Source of the DNA: Burkholderiales bacterium | GTDB taxonomy: Bacteria; Pseudomonadota; Gammaproteobacteria; Burkholderiales; Burkholderiaceae | Assembly: GCA_947372535.1 (NCBI GenBank) | Contig: CANBUA010000253.1 | Coordinates: 1-6,914, forward strand | Length of the DNA stretch: 6,914 nt | Reading direction: 5' to 3' | Shown: positions 1 through 5,203 of the stretch, piece after piece | Layout of the letters: every line of letters begins with the position of its first letter | How positions within the stretch are numbered: the stretch's first letter is position 1 | Notes under the pieces: model-generated | What the model was told of the DNA's origin: nothing | The model's input: only the letters and a program-made list of their open reading frames with translations | The model's database searches: none | Program-made: the position numbers and the translations under genes

Positions 1-97
1 GTTCTTTACCGCGGGTGTCGGTGAAGCGGAAATCAACGAATTTGACTTCGTTGTCCTTCACCAGCTTCATGACGTCTGCGACGGTCTTGTTGGCCAT
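1..97 (-). CDS. glnA: Glutamine synthetase type I, N-terminal fragment
   Basis: This is the first 32 codons of glutamine synthetase, the cytoplasmic enzyme that makes glutamine from glutamate, ammonia and ATP; the rest lies beyond the left edge. The translation begins [20 protein letters not shown] and continues [12 protein letters not shown], which is the typical beginning of proteobacterial GlnA (the [15 protein letters not shown] stretch is highly conserved). The ATG at 97-95 is preceded by a good ribosome binding site (AGGAG, complement of 104-108) at normal spacing. The gene is read away from a sigma-54 promoter and NtrC-like boxes in the gap behind it, so it should respond to nitrogen limitation. 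Nothing can be said about the catalytic domain or the adenylylation site, which are outside the window. Confidence 0.96.
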   Translation of the reverse strand, partial: MANKTVADVMKLVKDNEVKFVDFRFTDTRGKE

Positions 98-146
98 CAG
101 GTGCTCCTAGCAAGAGGCTGAACGTGAATTCGATAAGAGGATCTGT

Positions 147-167
147 CTGTTTCCGAATGAGAAACAG
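147..167 (-). other. Perfect 7-bp stem-loop in the glnA leader
   Basis: CTGTTTC (147-153) and GAAACAG (161-167) are perfect inverted repeats around a 7-base loop. With a sigma-54 start expected near 171, this hairpin would form within the first ~25 nucleotides of the glnA mRNA, about 50 bases before the start codon. A 5'-end mRNA-stabilising hairpin or a protein-binding palindrome are both possible; it lacks a T-run, so it is not a usual terminator. The repeat is seen directly; its role is inferred. Confidence 0.45.
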
Positions 168-181
168 CGCGTCAGTGTAAT

Positions 182-197
182 AGCAGAAAGCGTGCCT
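182..197 (-). promoter_or_regulatory. Sigma-54 (RpoN) promoter of glnA
   Basis: Read on minus the sequence is AGGCACGCTTTCTGCT. Aligned to the RpoN consensus TGGCACG-N4-TTGCW it differs only in the first base (A for T) and in the first T of TTGC (C for T). The invariant GG (-24) and GC (-12) are at the required spacing. The predicted transcription start is near 171, leaving a leader of about 73 bases to the glnA ATG. RpoN control of glnA is well known in proteobacteria, so motif and context agree. Confidence 0.8.
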
Positions 198-245
198 CAA
201 CTGAGGTGGATCAGGGCATGGGATGGATGACAACGACCGCCAGGG

Positions 246-262
246 GCCACCGAAACGGTGCA
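246..262. promoter_or_regulatory. Proximal NtrC-like enhancer box
   Basis: The sequence reads GCCACC-GAAAC-GGTGCA. Against the NtrC box TGCACY-N5-RGTGCA the right half is perfect and the left half matches at four of six positions. Its centre (254) is about 83 bases upstream of the predicted glnA start, a little nearer than the classical enterobacterial sites. Its centre is 126 bases from that of the better distal box, close to twelve helical turns, so both would lie on the same DNA face. NtrC would activate RpoN polymerase by looping. Confidence 0.45.
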
Positions 263-371
263 GATCGCGCACCGGTTGAGGCGACGCCAGGGTCGCCTGG
301 CCCGACGATCCGTGAGAATGGCCTCCAACCAGGTGGCCAGATTTTCAGCAGGCGCCGAAGGCACCAGGCAG

Positions 372-388
372 CGCACCATCAAAGTGCA
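372..388. promoter_or_regulatory. Distal NtrC enhancer box
   Basis: The sequence reads CGCACC-ATCAA-AGTGCA and matches the NtrC consensus TGCACY-N5-RGTGCA everywhere except the first base. It is centred about 209 bases upstream of the predicted glnA start and only about 20 bases past the stop codon of the neighbouring gene. This is an allowed distance for an enhancer-type activator working on the sigma-54 promoter at 182-197. Confidence 0.6.
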
Positions 389-406
389 CAAAATAGCTCA
401 ACCCAG

Positions 407-1201
407 TCAGCGCACCGAAATGGGGCCAGTCTTTGCACCAAGTTGATTCAAGCCCAGCATCATCGCGTCGAAGGCGGCCAAGGCTTGAGCTTCATCGCCT
501 TTGACGCCCAATTCGATATGGCGCCCATGCAATGGATCGTCAACGCTGGGCAGGCTGAAGACCTTCACAGGTGCAAACCGCGCCTCGATCTCGATCATCA
601 AAGGTGTGAGCAGCGATTCGATCGCCCCATAAACGACCACCGCCTTCTCGGTGACCCGCGCGTTCCCGTGCAGATCGGCATGCAGGGTGTCCAGCGCCCA
701 CGCCATCATCGGCCAGGCCATGACCGGGAAGCCCGGCACGCAATGCACCCGCCCCGCCATGCTGAAACCGGGGATGCGGTTGTAAGGATTGGGAATGATG
801 GTCGAGCCCAGAGGGAAGTGCCCCATCTGCAGGCGGCGCAACGTATCAGCCGATTGCGGATCAAAGGGGGTGTCGTCCTGCTGGGCCATCTCGCGGCAGC
901 GTTCCAGGATCAGGGGCTCGGCATCGGGGTGCAGGCCCAGCGGGCGGCCCCAGGCCCTGGCGGCGCAGGCGCGGGTGTGGTCATCGGGCGTGGCGCCGAT
1001 CCCGCCAAAGGAGAAAACGACCTCGCCGCTGTCCAGGGCCTCTTTCAGGGCCTGGGTGATGCGCTCGGGGTTGTCGCCCTCGTAGCGGGCCCAGGACAGG
1101 GCCATGCCTCGCTCGGACAGGAGTTCAATCGCCTTGGGCAGGTGCTTGTCCTGCCTGCGGCCGCTGAGGATTTCGTCACCGATGATGAGCACGCCTGCCA
1201 T
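407..1201 (-). CDS. Stand-alone MoaB/CinA-N-like (molybdopterin-binding fold) protein
   Basis: A 264-residue protein of the family usually labelled competence/damage-inducible protein A or molybdopterin-binding protein. Visible marks are an N-terminal strand followed by GDEILSGR (8-15), the diagnostic loop GGIGATPDDHT (66-76; family GGxGPTxDDxT), NPYNRIPGF (138-146), resembling the CinA N-x-x-G-x-x-PGF element, and VHCVPGFP (152-159). These define the MoCF fold shared with MoaB, MogA and the CinA N-domain. The CinA C-terminal NMN-amidohydrolase (PncC) domain is absent, so this is the short form. The precise substrate is unknown, and a role in molybdenum cofactor metabolism is only one possibility. 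The ATG is preceded by AAAGGA with a 4-base gap. It lies 52 bases behind the desaturase stop and is probably last in that gene string. Confidence 0.85.
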   Translation of the reverse strand: MAGVLIIGDEILSGRRQDKHLPKAIELLSERGMALSWARYEGDNPERITQALKEALDSGEVVFSFGGIGATPDDHTRACAARAWGRPLGLHPDAEPLILERCREMAQQDDTPFDPQSADTLRRLQMGHFPLGSTIIPNPYNRIPGFSMAGRVHCVPGFPVMAWPMMAWALDTLHADLHGNARVTEKAVVVYGAIESLLTPLMIEIEARFAPVKVFSLPSVDDPLHGRHIELGVKGDEAQALAAFDAMMLGLNQLGAKTGPISVR

Positions 1202-1253
1202 GTTGTCCTTTGGGGTTCACACGCTGTTCAATGTCGACGAGCATCTTGCCGCC

Positions 1254-2255
1254 TCAGGTCGCGTTCGGCCCGCGCCACAGCCGCTTCAAGCCCAGCCACT
1301 GTTGTTGCCACAAACCTTGGCCGTAATCGCGACCGCCGTATTCGGGCAACTGATCGCGGATGCCGGTGGGCTCGTAGCCCGCATCGAAACGCGCGGTACC
1401 AAACACGAGGTCCCACACGGGGAACAGCACCGCAAAGTTGCAACCGCCCAGCGTGCCGGGCTGGGCGCCTTCATGGCCCACGCCGATCGCATGGTGCAAC
1501 CGGTGAAAACGCGGCCCCACGATCAGGCGCTCGCCCAGCCATCCCAGGCTGACCCGCGCATTCACATGCGACAGGTTTTCCATCAGTTGCGTGACGGCCA
1601 CCACCGCGATGAACTGCCCTGGCGGCACGCCGATCACCCGGGCCGTGAAGGCGATCAGCACGTCGCGGATCATGTCGTCGAGCAGGTGATTGCGGTTGTC
1701 GGTCCACATGGTCATGTGGCGCTGGCTGTGGTGCACCGCATGCAGCGCCCACCAGCGGTTCCAGCGGTGTTCGCTGCGGTGGATCCAGTAGTCGAGCAGG
1801 TCAAAAGCCAGCAGGTAGATCAGGAAGCTCACCCATGCTGCGTCGCTCACACCCGGCCACAGGGGCGCCACCCAGGTGTCGAGCTGGAAGCCGTCCCAGC
1901 CGCGCACACGGGCTGCGCCAAACAGCTCATCCAGCAGAGGCTCGACCGAGAAGAACATGGCCACACGGAACAGACCCAGGCGATGGATCAGGGTGTAGGC
2001 CACGTCGGTGAGCACGCTGCGCCATGGCGGGTTGGCCTCCAGGGGCCGCCAGCGCTCCAGGGGGCCCAACACCCCCAGCAACACGGCCAACTGGATCAGC
2101 CCCACCAGCAGCCAGCCCGTGGCGTTGTAGGCGTCTTCCGAAAAGTTGCCCATGCCCAGCTGGTAAACCAGCGGCTGGACGGCGGCCTCGAACAACCAGG
2201 TCTGCAGGTTGCCGAAGGCGTCGGTGAAGGAAGTGATCAGGTCTGAAACGCTCAT
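1254..2255 (-). CDS. Sterol desaturase / fatty acid hydroxylase superfamily membrane protein
   Basis: A 333-residue integral inner-membrane di-iron oxygenase-type protein. The three histidine clusters of the superfamily are all present: HRSEH (H159, H163), HAVHH (H172, H175, H176) and HRLHH (H251, H254, H255), which would bind the two irons. Hydrophobic segments lie near residues 46-65, 90-105, 139-156 and 202-225. Family members hydroxylate or desaturate lipids such as sterols, fatty acids or alkylglycerol ethers; the substrate here cannot be told. I chose the ATG at 2255. A TTG 24 bases earlier (2279) would add 8 residues, but neither start has a clear Shine-Dalgarno sequence. It follows the NodB deacetylase stop by 45 bases on the same strand and is likely co-transcribed with it. 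Confidence 0.88.
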   Translation of the reverse strand: MSVSDLITSFTDAFGNLQTWLFEAAVQPLVYQLGMGNFSEDAYNATGWLLVGLIQLAVLLGVLGPLERWRPLEANPPWRSVLTDVAYTLIHRLGLFRVAMFFSVEPLLDELFGAARVRGWDGFQLDTWVAPLWPGVSDAAWVSFLIYLLAFDLLDYWIHRSEHRWNRWWALHAVHHSQRHMTMWTDNRNHLLDDMIRDVLIAFTARVIGVPPGQFIAVVAVTQLMENLSHVNARVSLGWLGERLIVGPRFHRLHHAIGVGHEGAQPGTLGGCNFAVLFPVWDLVFGTARFDAGYEPTGIRDQLPEYGGRDYGQGLWQQQWLGLKRLWRGPNAT

Positions 2256-2300
2256 GACATCGACAAGACGAACACACAAAACGGCAGGAGGGCCGGTGGA

Positions 2301-3101
2301 TCAGGGCGCCTCGCCCACCGCGGCAAAGTCCGGGTGCTCACGCAAGGTGGCAAAACACAGGCCCTTGGCCTTCAATCCCACGATGAGCGGCTCCAGCACG
2401 GCCGGCGCCCACGGGTCCTGGCGAGACCAGATCCCCAGATGCATCAACAGGATATCGCCTGCACGCACATCGCGCAGGGCCCGCTGCAGCAAGAACTCGT
2501 TGGGCCAACGGTCACTGGGCAGCTCGTCGCCCAGAAAGCCCGCGGGTGACCAGGGCACGTGGCGCCAGCCACAGGCCTGGGCGGCCCGCAGCAAGGCCGG
2601 CGAGGTCTTGCCACCGGGCGCGCGGAACAAGGCCCGCATGGGCTGGCCCGTCATGGCCTGAAAACGCGCAGCCGGTTGGCTCAGTTCGGCGCAGTATTGC
2701 TGAGGCGTCAGGGACAAGACCTGCCCCGTCTGCGGGCCTGCCGTGGCCTTGAATCGGAAACCTGTGGGGGTATCGGCCACCCAGGACAGGTGATCCCAGG
2801 TGTGCGAACCAAAGTCGTGCCCCTGTGCCGCCAGCGCCTTCCACCAGTCGGCCCAGTGGCCATCGAGCGTGCTGCCGGCCGGGCGCTCGCCCACGGGCTG
2901 CGTGCGCTCATTGGCCAGGAAGAAGGTGGCCTTCACATCCTGGCGCTTCAGGGTGTCGACGATGCCGGGCGCCACGCCCATGTGACCGGTGTCGATGGTC
3001 AGGTAGACCGGGTGGGCGCATGGAGCTGCTCCCGATGGGCCTGCGCCGAGCAGACAGGCCGCCAGGCCCAGGCCGCAGTGGAGCAAGCGTCGGTTGTGCA
3101 T
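2301..3101 (-). CDS. Polysaccharide deacetylase (NodB homology, CE4-like), exported
   Basis: A 266-residue exported protein of the NodB/carbohydrate esterase 4 fold, whose members remove N- or O-acetyl groups from cell-surface or cell-wall polysaccharides. The N-terminus has a short basic start and a hydrophobic run ending LAAC (C16), which could be a lipobox; signal peptidase I cleavage near AA-PC is the alternative. Visible motifs: motif 1 TIDTG (35-39), motif 2 HTWDH (100-104), motif 3 RAPGG (160-164), a tryptophan W184 in the motif 4 region, and motif 5 LMH (219-221). The second Asp of canonical TFDDG, a metal ligand, is Thr38 here, while the catalytic-base Asp37 and both motif 2 histidines remain. 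Activity is therefore uncertain. It starts 22 bases after the propeller gene stop, with only a weak AGAGG before the ATG, suggesting coupled translation. Confidence 0.85.
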   Translation of the reverse strand: MHNRRLLHCGLGLAACLLGAGPSGAAPCAHPVYLTIDTGHMGVAPGIVDTLKRQDVKATFFLANERTQPVGERPAGSTLDGHWADWWKALAAQGHDFGSHTWDHLSWVADTPTGFRFKATAGPQTGQVLSLTPQQYCAELSQPAARFQAMTGQPMRALFRAPGGKTSPALLRAAQACGWRHVPWSPAGFLGDELPSDRWPNEFLLQRALRDVRAGDILLMHLGIWSRQDPWAPAVLEPLIVGLKAKGLCFATLREHPDFAAVGEAP

Positions 3102-3123
3102 GGCCTCTGGCGGATGCCGTCGG

Positions 3124-4164
3124 TCAGGAACGCGGCGCGTGGTCCAGCGTCCAGACGCCGTGAGGCGATCGCCCCATCGGCACCTGGCGGACGACCTTGC
3201 CGCTGACCGTGTCGATCACCGTCAGCTTGCGGGCCCAGCGCGAGGTCACCAGGATGGTCTTGCCATCGGCCAGCATGTCCATGCAATCAGGGCCGCCCGG
3301 GGCCGGGTAGGTGGCCACCACGGTCAGGGTCTGCATGTCGATCTTGCTGATGGTGTTGCCGGCGCGGTTGCTCAGCAGCACATGGCGCTTGTCGCCCCAG
3401 GCGCGGAAGGCGTGGGCGCCATCGCCGGTCTCAATGCGCTTGAACAGCACAGGCTTGGGCCCGGTCACGTCATACACCTCGACAAAGCGGTCGCCGGTCA
3501 GGGCGATCAGCAGCTTCTTGTCGTCCGGGGTGACGAACACATCGGCAGGCAGCTTGCCGACGGGCACCTTCCAGCGGATGGCCTGGGTGGCCAGGTCGAT
3601 GGCCACCAGCTCGTCGCTGTCCTGCATGGACACATAGGCCACGGTGCTTTTGCTGTCGACGCCAATGTGGCTGGGCGTCTTGCCCGTGGGCACGCGCTTG
3701 GCCAGCACCAGGTCGACACCGCCGGCCGCACGGGGCGTGGCATGGTAGAAATCGACATGATTGAGCCGGTTGGCTGCCGTGATCAGCCACTTCATGTCGG
3801 GCGAAAACTTCAGCTGATACGGGTCGGCGATCTTGTCGACCACACGCTGCACCTCACCCGTTTTCGGGTCGAGCATGGTCAGCGAATCACCCAGGGCGTT
3901 GGCCACCATCAGCGACTTTTCGTCGGGCGTCAGGTACAGGTGATGCGGCTCCTTGCCCGTGGGCACGCGGCGAATCTCTTTGTAGGTCTGCGGATCGATG
4001 ATGCTGATGGTCGCATCCAGCGAGTTCAGCACGAAGATCGGCGAGGGCGGCTGAGCGTGGGCGGAAGAACCCACGGCTGAGGCCAGCAAAGCCAAGCTGG
4101 CCAGCCAGGGGCGGATCCGCAGGGCAGCAGAAGTCAGAAGCGGGGCATGCAAGGCTGGCGTCAT
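3124..4164 (-). CDS. Secreted YVTN-family beta-propeller protein
   Basis: A 346-residue protein with a signal peptide (basic residues R16/R18, hydrophobic core at about 20-31, probable cleavage after AHA at 35-37), so it is periplasmic or exported. The mature part is made of about seven repeats of roughly 40 residues. Each has a strand such as FVLNSLDATISIIDPQT, then RVPTGKEPHHLYLTPD and a following LMVANA-like strand. Clear copies start near residues 43, 85, 127, 175, 218, 262 and 304, which fits a seven-bladed propeller. No haem-binding CxxCH motif and no catalytic residues are apparent, so it is probably a binding or scaffold protein. The ATG has no visible Shine-Dalgarno sequence; a 9-bp inverted repeat ends 6 bases before it. 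It leads a close string with the deacetylase and desaturase genes. Confidence 0.85.
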   Translation of the reverse strand: MTPALHAPLLTSAALRIRPWLASLALLASAVGSSAHAQPPSPIFVLNSLDATISIIDPQTYKEIRRVPTGKEPHHLYLTPDEKSLMVANALGDSLTMLDPKTGEVQRVVDKIADPYQLKFSPDMKWLITAANRLNHVDFYHATPRAAGGVDLVLAKRVPTGKTPSHIGVDSKSTVAYVSMQDSDELVAIDLATQAIRWKVPVGKLPADVFVTPDDKKLLIALTGDRFVEVYDVTGPKPVLFKRIETGDGAHAFRAWGDKRHVLLSNRAGNTISKIDMQTLTVVATYPAPGGPDCMDMLADGKTILVTSRWARKLTVIDTVSGKVVRQVPMGRSPHGVWTLDHAPRS

Positions 4165-4170
4165 CGGGTG

Positions 4171-4192
4171 AAAGCTTGATCGGTCAAGCTTT
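4171..4192. repeat. Perfect 9-bp inverted repeat before the propeller gene
   Basis: AAAGCTTGA (4171-4179) and TCAAGCTTT (4184-4192) are perfect inverted copies with a 4-base centre (TCGG). It occupies the bases from 7 to 28 upstream of the propeller ATG, exactly where a ribosome binding site would be expected. It could be an operator for a dimeric regulator or an mRNA hairpin controlling translation. A terminator for the AIM24 gene, whose stop is about 68 bases away, is less likely because only three T residues end the stem. The repeat is certain; the role is inferred. Confidence 0.6.
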
Positions 4193-4259
4193 CCAGTTTA
4201 AGCGCAGTGCACGGCCGCCCCGGCTGTCCAGGGTCAACGGGGCTCCGCGCGCCAGAACT

Positions 4260-5075
4260 TCAGTCGTCGCCGCCCAGCACCGAGCCCAGCAGGCTGCTGG
4301 CGCCGCCAGCCAGACCCATGAGTGAGCCTTCTTCACGGCCACCGCCACCCGTCTGGGGCGCCGCGGCGAAGATCCGCGAAGCCAGGCGCGAGAACGGCAG
4401 GCTTTGCACCCACAGCTGGCCGGGGCCGGTCAGCTTGGCCAGGAAGACGCCTTCGCCGCCAAACAAGGCCGTTTTGATCTTGCCCACGTACTGGATGTCG
4501 AAATCCACGCCCTGGGTGTAGGCCACCACGCAACCGGTGTCCACCAGCAGGGTCTCGCCCGGCTTCAGATCGCGGCGCACCACCGTGCCACCGGCATGCA
4601 CAAAGGCCATGCCGTCGCCCTCAAGGCGTTCCATGATGAAGCCCTCGCCGCCAAAGAAGCCGGTACCCAGCTTCTTCTGGAAGGCCACGCCCAGGCTCAC
4701 GCCACGTGCGGCGCACAAGAAGGACTCCTTCTGGCAGATCAGGGTGCCGCCCAGCTGCTTGAGGTCCATGGGGATGATCTTGCCGGGGTAAGGGGCAGCA
4801 AAAGCCACCCGCTTCTTGCCCTGTCCGTGGTTCACAAAGACCGTGGTGAACAAGCTCGCGCCACTGATCAGTCGTTTGCCTGCGCCCAGCAGCTTGCCGA
4901 AGATGCCCGACTGTTGCTGGCTGCCGTCGCCAAAAATGGTGTCCATCTCGATGCCGGACTCCATGAACATCATGCTGCCGGCTTCGCCGATGGCGGCTTC
5001 TCCCGGGTCGAGCTCAACCTCCACGAACTGCATTTCCGCACCGCGAATTTCGTAGTCCACAACATCCATGCTCAT
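4260..5075 (-). CDS. AIM24 / TIGR00266 family protein
   Basis: A 271-residue protein of the AIM24 (TIGR00266) family, whose bacterial members have no settled function; yeast Aim24 is a mitochondrial inner-membrane protein. The family pattern is clear: an early YEIRGAEMQFVEVELDPGEA stretch (8-27), GEAGSMMFME (30-39) and two glycine-rich copies, TGFFGGEGFIMERLEGDG (138-155) and TALFGGEGVFLAKLTGPG (202-219), which show an internal duplication of a beta-rich unit. There is no signal peptide. The C-terminal 30 residues are glycine- and serine-rich with a short hydrophobic run (252-267). The ATG is preceded by AAAGGA with a 7-base gap, a good ribosome binding site. It is divergent from the GGDEF gene and 95 bases ahead of the propeller gene; whether it shares that transcript is open. 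Confidence 0.88.
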   Translation of the reverse strand: MSMDVVDYEIRGAEMQFVEVELDPGEAAIGEAGSMMFMESGIEMDTIFGDGSQQQSGIFGKLLGAGKRLISGASLFTTVFVNHGQGKKRVAFAAPYPGKIIPMDLKQLGGTLICQKESFLCAARGVSLGVAFQKKLGTGFFGGEGFIMERLEGDGMAFVHAGGTVVRRDLKPGETLLVDTGCVVAYTQGVDFDIQYVGKIKTALFGGEGVFLAKLTGPGQLWVQSLPFSRLASRIFAAAPQTGGGGREEGSLMGLAGGASSLLGSVLGGDD

Positions 5076-5139
5076 GGCGATGTCCTTTCAGTGATTCTGT
5101 CGCTGGGGTGAATGCGGGGCCCTGAGGGCGCCCGCTGGC

Positions 5140-5168
5140 ATTAACATGTGGCGCAGATTGTCTCCCAA
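5140..5168 (-). promoter_or_regulatory. Possible sigma-70 promoter of the AIM24 gene
   Basis: On minus, TTGGGA (complement of 5163-5168) and GTTAAT (complement of 5140-5145) are separated by 17 bases. Each hexamer matches its consensus at four of six positions. Transcription would begin about 55-60 bases before the AIM24 ATG. The match is modest and based on eye alignment only. Confidence 0.3.
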
Positions 5169-5186
5169 CCGAAACCCGATTCGACA

Positions 5187-5196
5187 CCCGATCGGG
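5187..5196. repeat. CCCGATCGGG palindrome before the GGDEF gene
   Basis: A perfect 10-bp palindrome ends 7 bases before the proposed TTG start of the GGDEF gene. A direct copy of its left half (CCCGAT) lies at 5175-5180. It might be a small operator in the divergent 128-base region between the AIM24 and GGDEF genes, but a 10-bp GC-rich palindrome can arise by chance. Confidence 0.3.
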
Positions 5197-5203
5197 CTCG
5201 CCC

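Larger units (their letters stand above)
98..406. other. glnA upstream regulatory region (309-base gap)
   Basis: This gap lies between the start of glnA and the stop codon of the MoaB/CinA-like gene, both on minus. It holds no convincing gene; the short frames crossing it have no family resemblance. It contains a sigma-54 promoter (182-197), two NtrC-like boxes (246-262 and 372-388) and a leader hairpin (147-167). Two further small inverted repeats are visible: GCCAGG/CCTGGC at 286-301 with a 4-base loop, and TGGCCTCC/GGTGGCCA at 319-339 with one mismatch. Neither is followed by a T-run on minus, so no clear terminator separates the upstream gene from glnA. Confidence 0.8.

Noticed and set aside
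257..273. GGTGCA-N5-CGCACC as another NtrC box
   Set aside because: The half sites are in the reverse order to the NtrC consensus (TGCAC first, GTGCA second), so only the overlapping 246-262 box was kept.
319..339. Stem TGGCCTCC/GGTGGCCA as terminator of the minus-strand genes
   Set aside because: The stem has a mismatch, and on minus it is followed by TTCTC without a T-run. The TTTT lies on the other side (plus strand), where no gene ends.
206..1552. 448-codon open frame on plus
   Set aside because: It is antisense to the MoaB/CinA-like gene and the desaturase, has no recognisable domain, and is rich in Arg, His and Gln as expected for a shadow of GC-rich codons.
1104..2246. 380-codon open frame on plus
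   Set aside because: It lies antisense to the desaturase, which has intact histidine clusters; the plus frame is His/Gln/Arg-rich without domains.
2256..2279. Eight-residue N-terminal extension of the desaturase from a TTG
   Set aside because: No ribosome binding site precedes the TTG, and the ATG at 2255 gives a normal family N-terminus; it remains a minor alternative.
3094..4080. 328-codon open frame on plus
   Set aside because: It is antisense to the propeller gene, whose repeats and signal peptide are clear; the plus frame shows only His- and Gly-rich shadow composition.
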